In this document: positions 9,932 through 18,561 of the stretch, in pieces
Layout of the letters: the number at the start of each line of letters is the position of its first letter
How positions within the stretch are numbered: position 1 is the first letter of the stretch
From: G965200765 sp965200765
GTDB lineage: Bacteria; Pseudomonadota; Gammaproteobacteria; Arenicellales; JAJDZL01
NCBI GenBank assembly: GCA_965200765.1
Contig: OZ241380.1
Span: 310,001-374,000, forward strand
DNA: 64,000 bases
Direction of reading: 5' to 3'
Notes under the pieces: model-generated
Seen by the model: only the letters and a program-made list of their open reading frames with translations
Databases searched by the model: none
Told to the model about the DNA's origin: nothing
Position numbers and translations under genes: made by a program

Positions 9932-11611
9932 ATGCCAGAGTACAAAAGCGATATTGAAATTGCCAGAAACGCCACGTTGAAACCGATTCAGGAAATCGGT
10001 GAAAACTTGAATGTGCCGACAGAGTCACTCATACCCTACGGACATACCAAGGCAAAAATAGATTTGGATTTTATCAATTCTTTGGAGAACCGTTCCGATG
10101 GAAAACTCATTCTGGTAACGGCCATAACACCAACACCGGCTGGAGAAGGCAAGACAACCACCACAGTGGGTCTTGGTGACGGACTCAATCGAATTGGAAA
10201 AAACACCTTGATTTGCTTGCGCGAACCCAGCTTGGGACCCTGCTTTGGCATGAAAGGTGGCGCGGCTGGCGGCGGGTATGCGCAAGTCGTACCGATGGAA
10301 GACATTAATCTCCATTTCACTGGAGATTTTCACGCCATCGGGGTCGCACATAATTTGCTGTCAGCTCTTGTCGAAAACTCGATTTACTGGGGTGGCTCTC
10401 CGGAAATGGATGCGCGCAGAGTTGCATGGCGACGAGTCGTGGACATGAACGACCGGGCACTGCGACAAATTACATGCGGGCTTGGCGGTGTAGCCAACGG
10501 ATTTGCCCGGGAAAGCGGTTTTGACATCACAGTCGCAAGCGAAGTAATGGCAATATTTTGTTTGGCAAACAGTTTGCAAGACCTGCAGGCACGACTTGGA
10601 AGCGTTACAGTTGGATATCGACGCGACCGATCGCCTGTCCATGCCAGCGATGTAAAAGGGGAAGGGCCGATGACTGTTCTGTTGAAAGACGCTTTTGCAC
10701 CCAATTTGGTGCAAACACTGGAAAACAATCCGGCACTTGTTCATGGTGGCCCGTTTGCGAATATCGCACATGGTTGCAATTCCGTCATTGCAACCAAAGC
10801 CGCACTCAAGCTGAGTGACTATATTATTACCGAGGCCGGATTCGGGGCAGACCTTGGTGCCCAGAAATTTTTTGATATCAAGTGCCGCGCCGCTGGTCTG
10901 GCCCCGCGTGTAGTCGTTGTTGTCGCAACCATACGGGCATTGAAGATGCATGGCGGTGTGGCCAAATCTGACTTGGGACAAGAAAATGTAGATGCAGTTC
11001 GTGCCGGTATGGTGAATCTGGAACGACACTTGAAGAATGTCGCGCAATACGGCATTCCGGCCGTAGTTGCGATTAACCGCTTTGTGGCTGATACCAATGC
11101 AGAAGTTGAAGTAGTCAAGGAAAAATGTGCTGCCATGAAAGCCGAGGTAATTGAATGCACGCACTGGTCGAATGGTGGTGCCGGCACTGAGCAGTTGGCG
11201 TACAAAGTTGCGGAGCTGGCTGACGCGGGCGAGGGCAAGTTTCAGTTGCTGTATGAGAATCAATTGCCGCTGGAAGAAAAAATCCGCAAAATTGCGCGGG
11301 ACATTTACGGCGCTTCCGACATTTCCATTGAAAGCAAAGCACAAACTTATCTGAATCAACTTCAGGCGGACGGGTATGGCGAGTTGCCGATTTGCATGGC
11401 CAAAACGCAGTACAGTTTTTCTGCAGATCCGACGCGACTGGGCGCACCGGAAAATCACACTGTTCCAGTTCGGGAAGTGCGACTGTGTTCCGGCGCAGGG
11501 TTTATCGTGGTGATTTGCGGTGACATCATGACGATGCCCGGATTGCCGCGCGTTCCCGCGGCCCATTCAATTCATCTGGATGAAGAAAGCCGGATTCAGG
11601 GATTGTTTTAA
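9932..11611 (+). CDS. fhs: Formate-tetrahydrofolate ligase
   Basis: ATP-dependent synthesis of 10-formyl-tetrahydrofolate from formate. The 559-residue protein has the P-loop TPTPAGEGKTTTTVG at about residues 66-80, EPSLGPCFGMKGGAAGGGYAQV-type substrate residues and the usual EAGFGADLGAQKFFDIKC segment. A strong Shine-Dalgarno (AAGGAAGGAG) precedes the ATG. Together with the nearby folD it can move one-carbon units from formate into the folate pool. The last 32 bp overlap the longest frame of the next gene, though that gene more likely begins at 11628. Confidence 0.97.
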   Translation: MPEYKSDIEIARNATLKPIQEIGENLNVPTESLIPYGHTKAKIDLDFINSLENRSDGKLILVTAITPTPAGEGKTTTTVGLGDGLNRIGKNTLICLREPSLGPCFGMKGGAAGGGYAQVVPMEDINLHFTGDFHAIGVAHNLLSALVENSIYWGGSPEMDARRVAWRRVVDMNDRALRQITCGLGGVANGFARESGFDITVASEVMAIFCLANSLQDLQARLGSVTVGYRRDRSPVHASDVKGEGPMTVLLKDAFAPNLVQTLENNPALVHGGPFANIAHGCNSVIATKAALKLSDYIITEAGFGADLGAQKFFDIKCRAAGLAPRVVVVVATIRALKMHGGVAKSDLGQENVDAVRAGMVNLERHLKNVAQYGIPAVVAINRFVADTNAEVEVVKEKCAAMKAEVIECTHWSNGGAGTEQLAYKVAELADAGEGKFQLLYENQLPLEEKIRKIARDIYGASDISIESKAQTYLNQLQADGYGELPICMAKTQYSFSADPTRLGAPENHTVPVREVRLCSGAGFIVVICGDIMTMPGLPRVPAAHSIHLDEESRIQGLF

Positions 11612-11627
11612 AGCAGGAGACAAATCG

Positions 11628-13403
11628 TTGGCAATTCGGTCCCTGGACAAAGAAAGAATCGAAATAGCGCCGTTTCATCCGCGGCTTTTTGGTATGCACG
11701 CGGCCATCACCAGCGAGCACTACTTGGCCGCCAACGCCGGTGCAGATATTCTGAAAGCGGGTGGCAATGCGGTTGATGCGGCAGTAGCCGCCGCATTGGT
11801 TGAAGGAGTCGTCAATCCACATCAGCATACCATAGGGGGCGAGTGTCCCATGCTGATTCAATTGAACAATATGGCGATGCCTGTTGTGATCAACGGCAAC
11901 ACAGCTGCTCCCCGACGCGCAACACCCCAGGAATATCAAAAGCGCGGTTACACGGATGTTCCGGATGCCGGAATACTGGCGGCCGGAGTTCCGGCCGCAT
12001 TGGGATCCTATATTGCGGCTTTGAAATTCTACGGTACCATGTCCTTTAGCGACATCGCATTGGCGGCGCAAAATTTGGCAAGAGACGGTTTTCCGGTCCA
12101 CAATGGAATGGTAAACATGCCTGAGTTCGGAATACACGATATGGCGGAAACATTTCTGGAGCGATGGCCGAACACTGTGGATTTGTACATGCCTGAAAGG
12201 TCACCTCCAATTCCAGGCACAATTATGCGGAATCCGGCACTTGCCGATTGTCTGGACCTGTTGATGAATTCAGAGTCGACAACTTCAGGTGAACGTCAAG
12301 ACAAGCTGGATGCAGTACGGAATCAGTTCTACGGCGGCGATATCGCGCGGGAAATTGTCCAGCATTCGAATGACTGCAACGGATTATTGGAACTGGATGA
12401 CCTTGAAACCTATGAAACTCATATTGAAGAACCGGTATTCCTGGACTTTCAAGATTGCCGTATATTCAAATGCGGGCCTTGGAACCAAGGTCCCGCAATG
12501 CTCCAGGCGCTGTCAATATTGAAGAATTTCGACCTGCATTCGCTCGGGCACAATTCAACAGACTATCTTCACATTGTGATTGAAGCAGTAAAACTGGCCT
12601 TCGCAGATCGCGAGCAATGGTATGGAGATCCGCGCCACATTCAAGTCCCCATTGATGAATTGCTGTCTGATGACTATGGCCGTCGTCGCAGTGAAATCAT
12701 TGATGCGGCGACTGCAAATCCAGAAATTTTGCCTGGCGATCCGGTTGGGGGAAATCCTCGTTTACCGGTGGAACAGAGACTCGGCGGCAATGCCTGGGGA
12801 CATGGTACGGTGCATGTTGATGTGATTGACCAGTGGGGCAACATGGTTTCTGCAACCCCGAGCGGCGGTTGGCTTCGCTCCGCGGATGTTGTGAAAGCCA
12901 TTGGCGTACCCACCGGAAATCGATTAATGACTTTCTACCTGAACCCGGAACATCATCCCAATTTGATTGCCCCCGGAAAGCGACCGCGCACAACCATCAG
13001 TCCAACGCTGGTGCATCGCAACGGAAAGCCGTGGATGGTATACGGCAGCATGGGCGGAGACCAGCAAGATCAATGGATGTTGCAATTTATCCTGAATCGA
13101 CTTGTATTCGACATGACCATTGCACAGTCCATTGAGGCCGCCAAATTCTCCAGTTTGCATTTTCCCGGATTTTTTGCTCCTCACGATTGGTTTGTCAATA
13201 AAGTTCAAGTAGAACCCCGGGCAGGTGAAGAATCAATTACCGGACTTGAACAGCGCGGTCATGATGTTGAAGTGGTTTCCGACTGGACACAAGGTTTTCT
13301 TTTGGCAATTGAAAAGAATGCTGAAACTGGCCTGCTTGAAGCAGGATATGATCCGCGCGGCGCGAAAGGAGATGTCTTTCCGGCAGCAGCTTGTTGCTGG
13401 TAA
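11628..13403 (+). CDS. Gamma-glutamyltransferase-family Ntn hydrolase (acylase-like)
   Basis: Homologous to gamma-glutamyltransferase and cephalosporin acylase, which self-cleave before a catalytic threonine. The nucleophile is Thr394 in WGHGTVHVDVID (E. coli GGT Thr391). The C-terminal GSMGGDQQDQWMLQ aligns with the GGT oxyanion Gly-Gly. At the place of the GGT arginine that holds the gamma-glutamyl carboxylate (REMAP in E. coli) this protein reads NGNTAAPRRA, so the substrate may not be glutathione. No signal peptide is seen, unlike periplasmic GGT. The TTG at 11628 is chosen because AGGAGA lies 8 nt upstream; an ATG at 11580 inside fhs is the alternative. It is co-directional with fhs at a 16-bp gap and convergent with folD. 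Confidence 0.85.
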   Translation: MAIRSLDKERIEIAPFHPRLFGMHAAITSEHYLAANAGADILKAGGNAVDAAVAAALVEGVVNPHQHTIGGECPMLIQLNNMAMPVVINGNTAAPRRATPQEYQKRGYTDVPDAGILAAGVPAALGSYIAALKFYGTMSFSDIALAAQNLARDGFPVHNGMVNMPEFGIHDMAETFLERWPNTVDLYMPERSPPIPGTIMRNPALADCLDLLMNSESTTSGERQDKLDAVRNQFYGGDIAREIVQHSNDCNGLLELDDLETYETHIEEPVFLDFQDCRIFKCGPWNQGPAMLQALSILKNFDLHSLGHNSTDYLHIVIEAVKLAFADREQWYGDPRHIQVPIDELLSDDYGRRRSEIIDAATANPEILPGDPVGGNPRLPVEQRLGGNAWGHGTVHVDVIDQWGNMVSATPSGGWLRSADVVKAIGVPTGNRLMTFYLNPEHHPNLIAPGKRPRTTISPTLVHRNGKPWMVYGSMGGDQQDQWMLQFILNRLVFDMTIAQSIEAAKFSSLHFPGFFAPHDWFVNKVQVEPRAGEESITGLEQRGHDVEVVSDWTQGFLLAIEKNAETGLLEAGYDPRGAKGDVFPAAACCW

Positions 13404-13415
13404 TCGAAACTTATG

Positions 13416-14309
13416 CTAACAGAGACAGTCCGGTAGCGGAATGCTGTTCTGGTCGCAAGTGATTTGAACAGTGTTTTTTAACAGACAGGCTATGGTCATT
13501 GGTCCAACGCCACCCGGTACCGGAGTGATTGCTCCGGCGACTTGGACGGCACCATCAAAGTCCACATCGCCCACCAGTTTTTGGGCGCCGTTTTCCTGTA
13601 TTCGATTGATGCCGACATCAACCACTGTGGCTCCCGGCTTGATCCAGTTACCTTCAACCGCTCTGGGCTTGCCAATGGCGGCCACCAGAATGTCCGCTTG
13701 ACGACATTCCTCATCAAGATTTTGAGTTCTGGAATGTGAAACAGTTACTGTACAGTTTTCTCGCAGGAGCAATGCTGACAACGGTTTTCCGACAATATTC
13801 GATCTGCCAATAATCAGTGCCTTTGCACCTTCCATGGGAGTTTCGCTAAATTTCAGAAGTTCTACACAAGCTAGTGGCGTACAGGGAACAATGCCACCCT
13901 GCCCAACATTCAGAAGACCGGCATTGACAACATGAAAGCCGTCTACATCCTTGTCAGAATGCACAACCGCCATGACTTCATTTGCATCAATGTGCTCTGG
14001 CAGGGGCAGTTGAACCAGAATACCGTGAACTAGCGGATCTTCATTCAGGCGATCGACCAAGTCCAGCAGTTCTTGACGTCCGACACTCTCATCCAGTTTG
14101 TACTGAAATGAATTCATTCCAGCCTGGGTTGTCTGGATAATCTTGTTTCTGACATAAACCAGGCTTGCCTGATTGTTACCGACTAGCACAACTGCCAATC
14201 CGGGTATGATTGAATGTTCCGATTTCAGGTGTTCAACAGCTTCGGCGACCGAGGCTCGCATGGAGGAAGCAAGAGATTTTCCGTCAATTAATTTTGCCTG
14301 ATTTCCCAT
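13416..14309 (-). CDS. folD: Methylenetetrahydrofolate dehydrogenase / methenyltetrahydrofolate cyclohydrolase
   Basis: Bifunctional folate enzyme interconverting 5,10-methylene-, methenyl- and 10-formyl-tetrahydrofolate with NADP. Its 297 residues match the family. The catalytic lysine is Lys56 in YVRNKIIQTTQAG; other signatures are GILVQLPLPEHID, DKDVDGFH, GRSNIVGKPLSALLL (NADP site) and the C-terminal TPVPGGVGPMTIA. It is transcribed toward the fhs/GGT-like pair with only 12 bp between stops. It has 12 additional C-terminal residues ending in two Cys separated by a Leu. Confidence 0.97.
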   Translation of the reverse strand: MGNQAKLIDGKSLASSMRASVAEAVEHLKSEHSIIPGLAVVLVGNNQASLVYVRNKIIQTTQAGMNSFQYKLDESVGRQELLDLVDRLNEDPLVHGILVQLPLPEHIDANEVMAVVHSDKDVDGFHVVNAGLLNVGQGGIVPCTPLACVELLKFSETPMEGAKALIIGRSNIVGKPLSALLLRENCTVTVSHSRTQNLDEECRQADILVAAIGKPRAVEGNWIKPGATVVDVGINRIQENGAQKLVGDVDFDGAVQVAGAITPVPGGVGPMTIACLLKNTVQITCDQNSIPLPDCLC

Positions 14310-14465
14310 GATTTACTATTGGGTAGGTGTATGGATTCAATATTTAATTTTGAATTCAGCTCATGTTTTGGTTCAATTTGCAATTCGCAAGATATTTTTG
14401 GAATTGCAGAAGAAGTACAATTATAGTCAAGTTAGTTGTTGTTGCTGTTGTGTATTGCGAATTCC

Positions 14466-15035
14466 ATGAATGATACTGCCTTCGTTTCCAGGACAAGAAT
14501 TCCGACTGTGGGAGTGATGGGGTCGGGCAAGCTCAAGCATGAGAAATGGGCAACGACACTTGGTGAGTGGCTAGCAGCAAACAATGTCAACTTGTTGACA
14601 GGTGGTGGTAGCGGTGTGATGCACTCTGTCAGTTGTGCTTTTGCGAAATTTCCCGATCGCCAAGGCCGGGTGATCGGTATTCTTCCAGGTAAATTCGATG
14701 ACGCAAACAACCACTATAGTATCCCTGACGGTTATCCGAATTCGTGTGTTGAAATTCCGATTTTCACGCATCTGCCGAAGTCCGGCGAGCAGGGACAGTG
14801 CCTGGAGTCGCGCAATCATATCAATGTGCTGAGTTCGGATGTGGTGGTTGTTTTGCCAGGTTCATCGGGAACCGCATCAGAAGCATCGCTGGCCGTTCGC
14901 TACAGCAAGCCGGTCGTCGCATGGCTGGAGGATCGAATGCAAGTGGCAGGTTTGCCTGACCAAGTACCTGTGTATTCCGAATTTGATTTGGTGACCGGGT
15001 TTATCAATAGTTCACTGGAGCAATTTCGTGGATGA
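14466..15035 (+). CDS. LOG-like Rossmann protein (TIGR00725-type)
   Basis: Rossmann-fold protein related to the lysine-decarboxylase-like/LOG group and molybdenum-cofactor-carrier-like proteins. It shows TVGVMGSG at the N-terminus, LLTGGGSGVMHSV, VIGILPG, SSDVVVVLPGSSGTASEASLA and KPVV. These glycine-rich loops bind a nucleotide or phosphoribosyl group in relatives; classical LOG enzymes release cytokinin-like bases from nucleotides and use PGGxGTxxE, while here the loop is PGSSGTASE, keeping the glutamate. The ATG at 14466 is preferred over 14436. The stop overlaps the nudC GTG by 8 bp, so the pair is translationally coupled. Substrate unknown. Confidence 0.75.
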   Translation: MNDTAFVSRTRIPTVGVMGSGKLKHEKWATTLGEWLAANNVNLLTGGGSGVMHSVSCAFAKFPDRQGRVIGILPGKFDDANNHYSIPDGYPNSCVEIPIFTHLPKSGEQGQCLESRNHINVLSSDVVVVLPGSSGTASEASLAVRYSKPVVAWLEDRMQVAGLPDQVPVYSEFDLVTGFINSSLEQFRG

Positions 15036-16011
15036 TCTGCAACGTTCACTACTGAATGTTTTTACCAGCAGCGACTTGGACCGCATGGTGCAACAACGCG
15101 AAGATTCAACATGGGTGGAGTCTGTAAGAACACACCATTCGACACGGTACATCCTGTTCAGTGAAGACCGGTTTCTGCTGACCGATACAACCGGCCGAGT
15201 GCCGGTGTATCTCACACATGCACGAATTCAGGAAATTCAGCACGCCGTACGTACCAGTATTTTTCTGGGTTCGCGCAATTCCAACCACTACTTCGCCGCA
15301 GATTTGACGGATTCAAATTGTATTGAAAATATTATTGACAGCCCTGTTAGATTTGGTGGATTGCGCGGGCATGGATGGGCTTTGGACCCTCATGATGCCT
15401 CCATGCTGTCCTTCGCAAAAACAATGTTTCACTGGCATCGGGCCCATGAGTACTGTGGAATTTGTGGTTCAGCAACCCAATCGGCACCGGCCGGACATAT
15501 ACGCAAATGCACCAATTCTGATTGTGGAAAAACACATTTCCCGCGTACCGACCCGGCAATCATTGTGGCAGTAATCAAAGACAGCAAATGCCTGTTTGGG
15601 CGACAACCGCAATGGCCGAAGCAACGCCATTCGGTCATTGCAGGATTTGTTGAACCGGGTGAAAGCATTGAGCAGGCAGTGGTGCGGGAGGTTCAGGAAG
15701 AAACGAATATCATTCTGGAGAGCGTGAAATACCACTCGTCGCAACCGTGGCCATTTCCCGGTTCGATCATGCTGGGCTTCATGGCGCAGGCTTCGACGGA
15801 CCAGATCGTACTCAATGACTGCGAACTGGAAAGTGCTCACTGGCGTTCTGTTGAACAGGTCATTGAAGGACTTGAGAGCGAACAGTTTCTATTGCCGCCG
15901 AAACTGTCTATTGCGTATCGTCTGATTGAAGACTGGTTCAATTCTTACTCGTCTGTACCGCTGGCGCGTTTGCTTGAAAAGTTGCAAATGTGCGAAAAAC
16001 ATCGTGTATGA
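15028..16011 (+). CDS. nudC: NAD+ diphosphatase (NADH pyrophosphatase / RNA decapping)
   Basis: Nudix hydrolase that cleaves NAD(H) to NMN(H) and AMP and removes NAD caps from RNA. The 327-residue protein has a zinc ribbon with Cys143, Cys146, Cys161 and Cys166, then the Nudix box beginning GFVEPGESIEQAVVREVQEE (about 206-225), followed by SQPWPFPGSIMLGF, the NudC family signature. Translation begins at a GTG that overlaps the end of the LOG-like gene, suggesting a two-gene nucleotide-salvage unit. Confidence 0.93.
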   Translation: MDDLQRSLLNVFTSSDLDRMVQQREDSTWVESVRTHHSTRYILFSEDRFLLTDTTGRVPVYLTHARIQEIQHAVRTSIFLGSRNSNHYFAADLTDSNCIENIIDSPVRFGGLRGHGWALDPHDASMLSFAKTMFHWHRAHEYCGICGSATQSAPAGHIRKCTNSDCGKTHFPRTDPAIIVAVIKDSKCLFGRQPQWPKQRHSVIAGFVEPGESIEQAVVREVQEETNIILESVKYHSSQPWPFPGSIMLGFMAQASTDQIVLNDCELESAHWRSVEQVIEGLESEQFLLPPKLSIAYRLIEDWFNSYSSVPLARLLEKLQMCEKHRV

Positions 16012-16072
16012 CATGCAATGACACGGTTGCGGGCGTTATAATCAATTCAATTCAAATTACTGCAAACTAGGA

Positions 16073-16744
16073 ATGGTTGGTACAACACAAGTAGCGAAAA
16101 CTCAAAACAAGGTTCTCGGTGATATTCGCAATGCGCTGGGGCGCACCGGCAAAGCAAATCCGGAGACAGTCAACGCGGCTTACGAAAAAATCAGACAAAC
16201 ACCGGTTCCGAAACCCGTTGTAGATGGAGTGTTGCTTGACAAGTTTATGGAAAAGCACACCGCAGTTCATGGAACTTATGAAATTGTGGGGTCATTCGCT
16301 CAAGTTCCGTGTGCGGTTGAAAAATTTTTGAATGAACATGAATTGCCGAAAGAGATGGTGATGGGAAAAACACCTTTCTTGTCAAGCTTTGAATGGCCAG
16401 ATGACTGGTCAATTCACAATCGCACGGCCACTAAAACCGATCAGGTATCTGTAACCGGCATTGTCTGTGCCATTGCTGAAACCGGCACCATAGTGATTGC
16501 TAGCGACCCGCTTGTATCATCCACACACCTGTATCTTCCGGAAAATCATATCGCCATATTCAATGCCGGGCAAGTTGTGCGCCATCTGGAAGATGCGTTG
16601 CAGATGTTGTCGAAGAATATCCTGGAAAGTTCCCGTGGCGTTCATATGGTTACCGGTCCATCGAAAACCGCTGATGTGGAGCAGACCATCCAGTATGGTG
16701 CGCATGGCCCCAGACGATTGCATACAATTGTGATTCAAAGTTGA
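16073..16744 (+). CDS. LUD-domain protein (LutC/YkgG-like)
   Basis: 223 residues with the LutC pattern: an N-terminal helix (VLGDIRNALGR), the glycine-containing VTGIVCAIAETGTIVIAS core, LPENHIAIFNAGQVV, and the C-terminal GPSKTADVEQTIQYGAHGPR signature. LutC is the third component of the LutABC L-lactate oxidation complex, but no lutA or lutB (iron-sulfur proteins) lies nearby; instead fabA follows 27 bp later. A TATAAT at 16037-16042 could be its -10 box, with a poor -35. It may act with partners elsewhere or have another role. Confidence 0.8.
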   Translation: MVGTTQVAKTQNKVLGDIRNALGRTGKANPETVNAAYEKIRQTPVPKPVVDGVLLDKFMEKHTAVHGTYEIVGSFAQVPCAVEKFLNEHELPKEMVMGKTPFLSSFEWPDDWSIHNRTATKTDQVSVTGIVCAIAETGTIVIASDPLVSSTHLYLPENHIAIFNAGQVVRHLEDALQMLSKNILESSRGVHMVTGPSKTADVEQTIQYGAHGPRRLHTIVIQS

Positions 16745-16771
16745 AAGCCAGGCGCAAGCCCGTTTCCAACC

Positions 16772-17308
16772 ATGAGCGCCGCGAAAGAGTCGTACCCATC
16801 AACACAAAAGATGTCGTCCTTCAGCTACGAACAGTTGCTTGCCTGTGGCCGCGGCGAACTTTTTGGGGATGGTAACGCCCAGTTGCCGTTGCCTCCGCTT
16901 CTGATGTTTGACCGAATTACGAATATTTCAGTTGACGGGGGCGAGTTCGGAAAAGGCGTCGTTGAGGCCGAGCTTGAAATTCGTCCGGATATGTGGTTTT
17001 TCCAATGTCATTTTGCCGGAGATCCGGTCATGCCGGGATGCTTGGGCCTGGACGCACTTTGGCAGTTGATCGGATTTTATCTGGGTTGGCTCGGCAAGCC
17101 CGGCAACGGTCGTGCTTTGGGGTCCGGTGTGGTGAAGTTTTCCGGTCAAGTCAATTCAGATGTGCGACGCGTTAACTACACGGTGGACATTAAACGAGTC
17201 ATTGCTACCAAGCTGGTAATGGGGGTTGCCAATGGCACTGTCGCAGCTGACGGGAAAGTCATCTACCGCGGAGAAGATTTGCGGGTTGGTTTGTTCAAAC
17301 TGAAATAA
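16772..17308 (+). CDS. fabA: 3-hydroxydecanoyl-ACP dehydratase/isomerase
   Basis: Dehydrates 3-hydroxydecanoyl-ACP and isomerises the trans-2 double bond to cis-3, the branch point of anaerobic-type unsaturated fatty-acid synthesis. The catalytic pair is His80 (CHFAGDPVMPG) and Asp94 (LGLDALWQ), matching E. coli His70 and Asp84. The 178 residues include a 10-residue N-terminal extension. It is followed by fabB after 25 bp, the usual partner pair. Confidence 0.97.
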   Translation: MSAAKESYPSTQKMSSFSYEQLLACGRGELFGDGNAQLPLPPLLMFDRITNISVDGGEFGKGVVEAELEIRPDMWFFQCHFAGDPVMPGCLGLDALWQLIGFYLGWLGKPGNGRALGSGVVKFSGQVNSDVRRVNYTVDIKRVIATKLVMGVANGTVAADGKVIYRGEDLRVGLFKLK

Positions 17309-17333
17309 TTCGAGTTTGTAGAGGTTTGCAGGA

Positions 17334-18551
17334 ATGAGAAGGGTTGTCATCACTGGCATCGGAATTGTCAGTAGTATCGGGCACAATCGAAAAGAAGTTG
17401 AGCGTTCGCTCCATGAAGGCAAGTCGGGTATCTCATATTCCGATGAATATGAGAGTCTGGGTTTCCGAAGTCGCGTTGAAGGCGACATCAACCTTGACCT
17501 GAATGCCCTGATTGATCGAAAATCCAGGCGTTTCATGGGTGATGGGGCCGCTTACAACTATCTCGCGATGAAAGAAGCGATTGAAGATTCCGGTTTGATG
17601 GACAACCAGGTTTCTGACCCGAGAACCGGCCTGATTATGGGTTCCGGAGGTGCTTCCACACAAAATCTTGCCGATGCGGTTGAAATTCTGAAGAGCAAGG
17701 GGGTGAGGCGCATTGGACCCTACATGGTGACACGTACCATGTCGAGTACCAATTCAGCAACATTGGGAACCATGTTCGGGATCAGGGGAATTGGGTACTC
17801 CGTAAGTTCAGCTTGCGCCACTAGTGCGCATTGTATCGGGAATGCATCGGAATTAATTCAGTTGAACAAGCAGGACATCATGTTTGCGGGCGGCGGCGAC
17901 GAAATTCATTGGACCATGACTATGCTGTTCGACGCGATGGGCGCGCTGTCCAGCAAATTTAACGACCGCGCCAGTACTGCTTCACGGCCGTACGATCGCA
18001 ATCGAGATGGTTTTGTGATTTCCGGTGGCGGAGGTGTTGTGGTGCTGGAAGAACTTGAACATGCACGCAATCGGGGTGCCAAAATCTATGCCGAGCTTGT
18101 GGGCTACGGTGCGACATCTGACGGCCACGACATGGTGCAACCGTCGGGGGAAGGGGCAGCCCGTTGTATGCGTTTGGCCATTGAAGGTCTCAAACAACCA
18201 GTTCAATACATAAATGCACATGGCACTAGTACACCAGTCGGAGACATTCGCGAACTCGATGCCATTCAATCTGTATTCGGCAAGGAAATTCCCTATATTG
18301 CCGCGACCAAATCGCAGACAGGACATGCGCTCGGCGCGGCCGGTGTCAATGAAGCAATTTACACGCTGATCATGATGGACCGTGGTTTTATTGCACCTTC
18401 TGTTCATATTGAGGAGATCGACCCGGAAGCCGAGGCGTTTCCGATTGTTCAGGAGTGTATGGACAACTTTGAATTGAATACTGCCATGTCCAACAGTTTC
18501 GGATTTGGTGGAACCAACTCCAGTTTGGTTTTTCAACGCCTGCTTGATTGA
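17334..18551 (+). CDS. fabB: Beta-ketoacyl-ACP synthase I
   Basis: Condensing enzyme that elongates the cis-3-decenoyl-ACP made by FabA. The catalytic triad is visible: Cys161 in SSACATSAHCIG, the first His in NAHGTSTPVGD and the second in KSQTGHALGAAG; NSFGFGGTNSS closes the C-terminus. AGG lies 3 nt upstream of the ATG. It forms an operon with fabA. The end overlaps the longest frame of ctaA, but that gene probably starts after the fabB stop. Confidence 0.97.
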   Translation: MRRVVITGIGIVSSIGHNRKEVERSLHEGKSGISYSDEYESLGFRSRVEGDINLDLNALIDRKSRRFMGDGAAYNYLAMKEAIEDSGLMDNQVSDPRTGLIMGSGGASTQNLADAVEILKSKGVRRIGPYMVTRTMSSTNSATLGTMFGIRGIGYSVSSACATSAHCIGNASELIQLNKQDIMFAGGGDEIHWTMTMLFDAMGALSSKFNDRASTASRPYDRNRDGFVISGGGGVVVLEELEHARNRGAKIYAELVGYGATSDGHDMVQPSGEGAARCMRLAIEGLKQPVQYINAHGTSTPVGDIRELDAIQSVFGKEIPYIAATKSQTGHALGAAGVNEAIYTLIMMDRGFIAPSVHIEEIDPEAEAFPIVQECMDNFELNTAMSNSFGFGGTNSSLVFQRLLD

Positions 18552-18561
18552 AACGACGCGA

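Noticed and set aside
10361..11566. Long minus-strand frame (401 codons) across fhs
   Set aside because: It is the exact antisense shadow of fhs; the product is Cys/His-rich without any recognisable domain, and fhs is certain.
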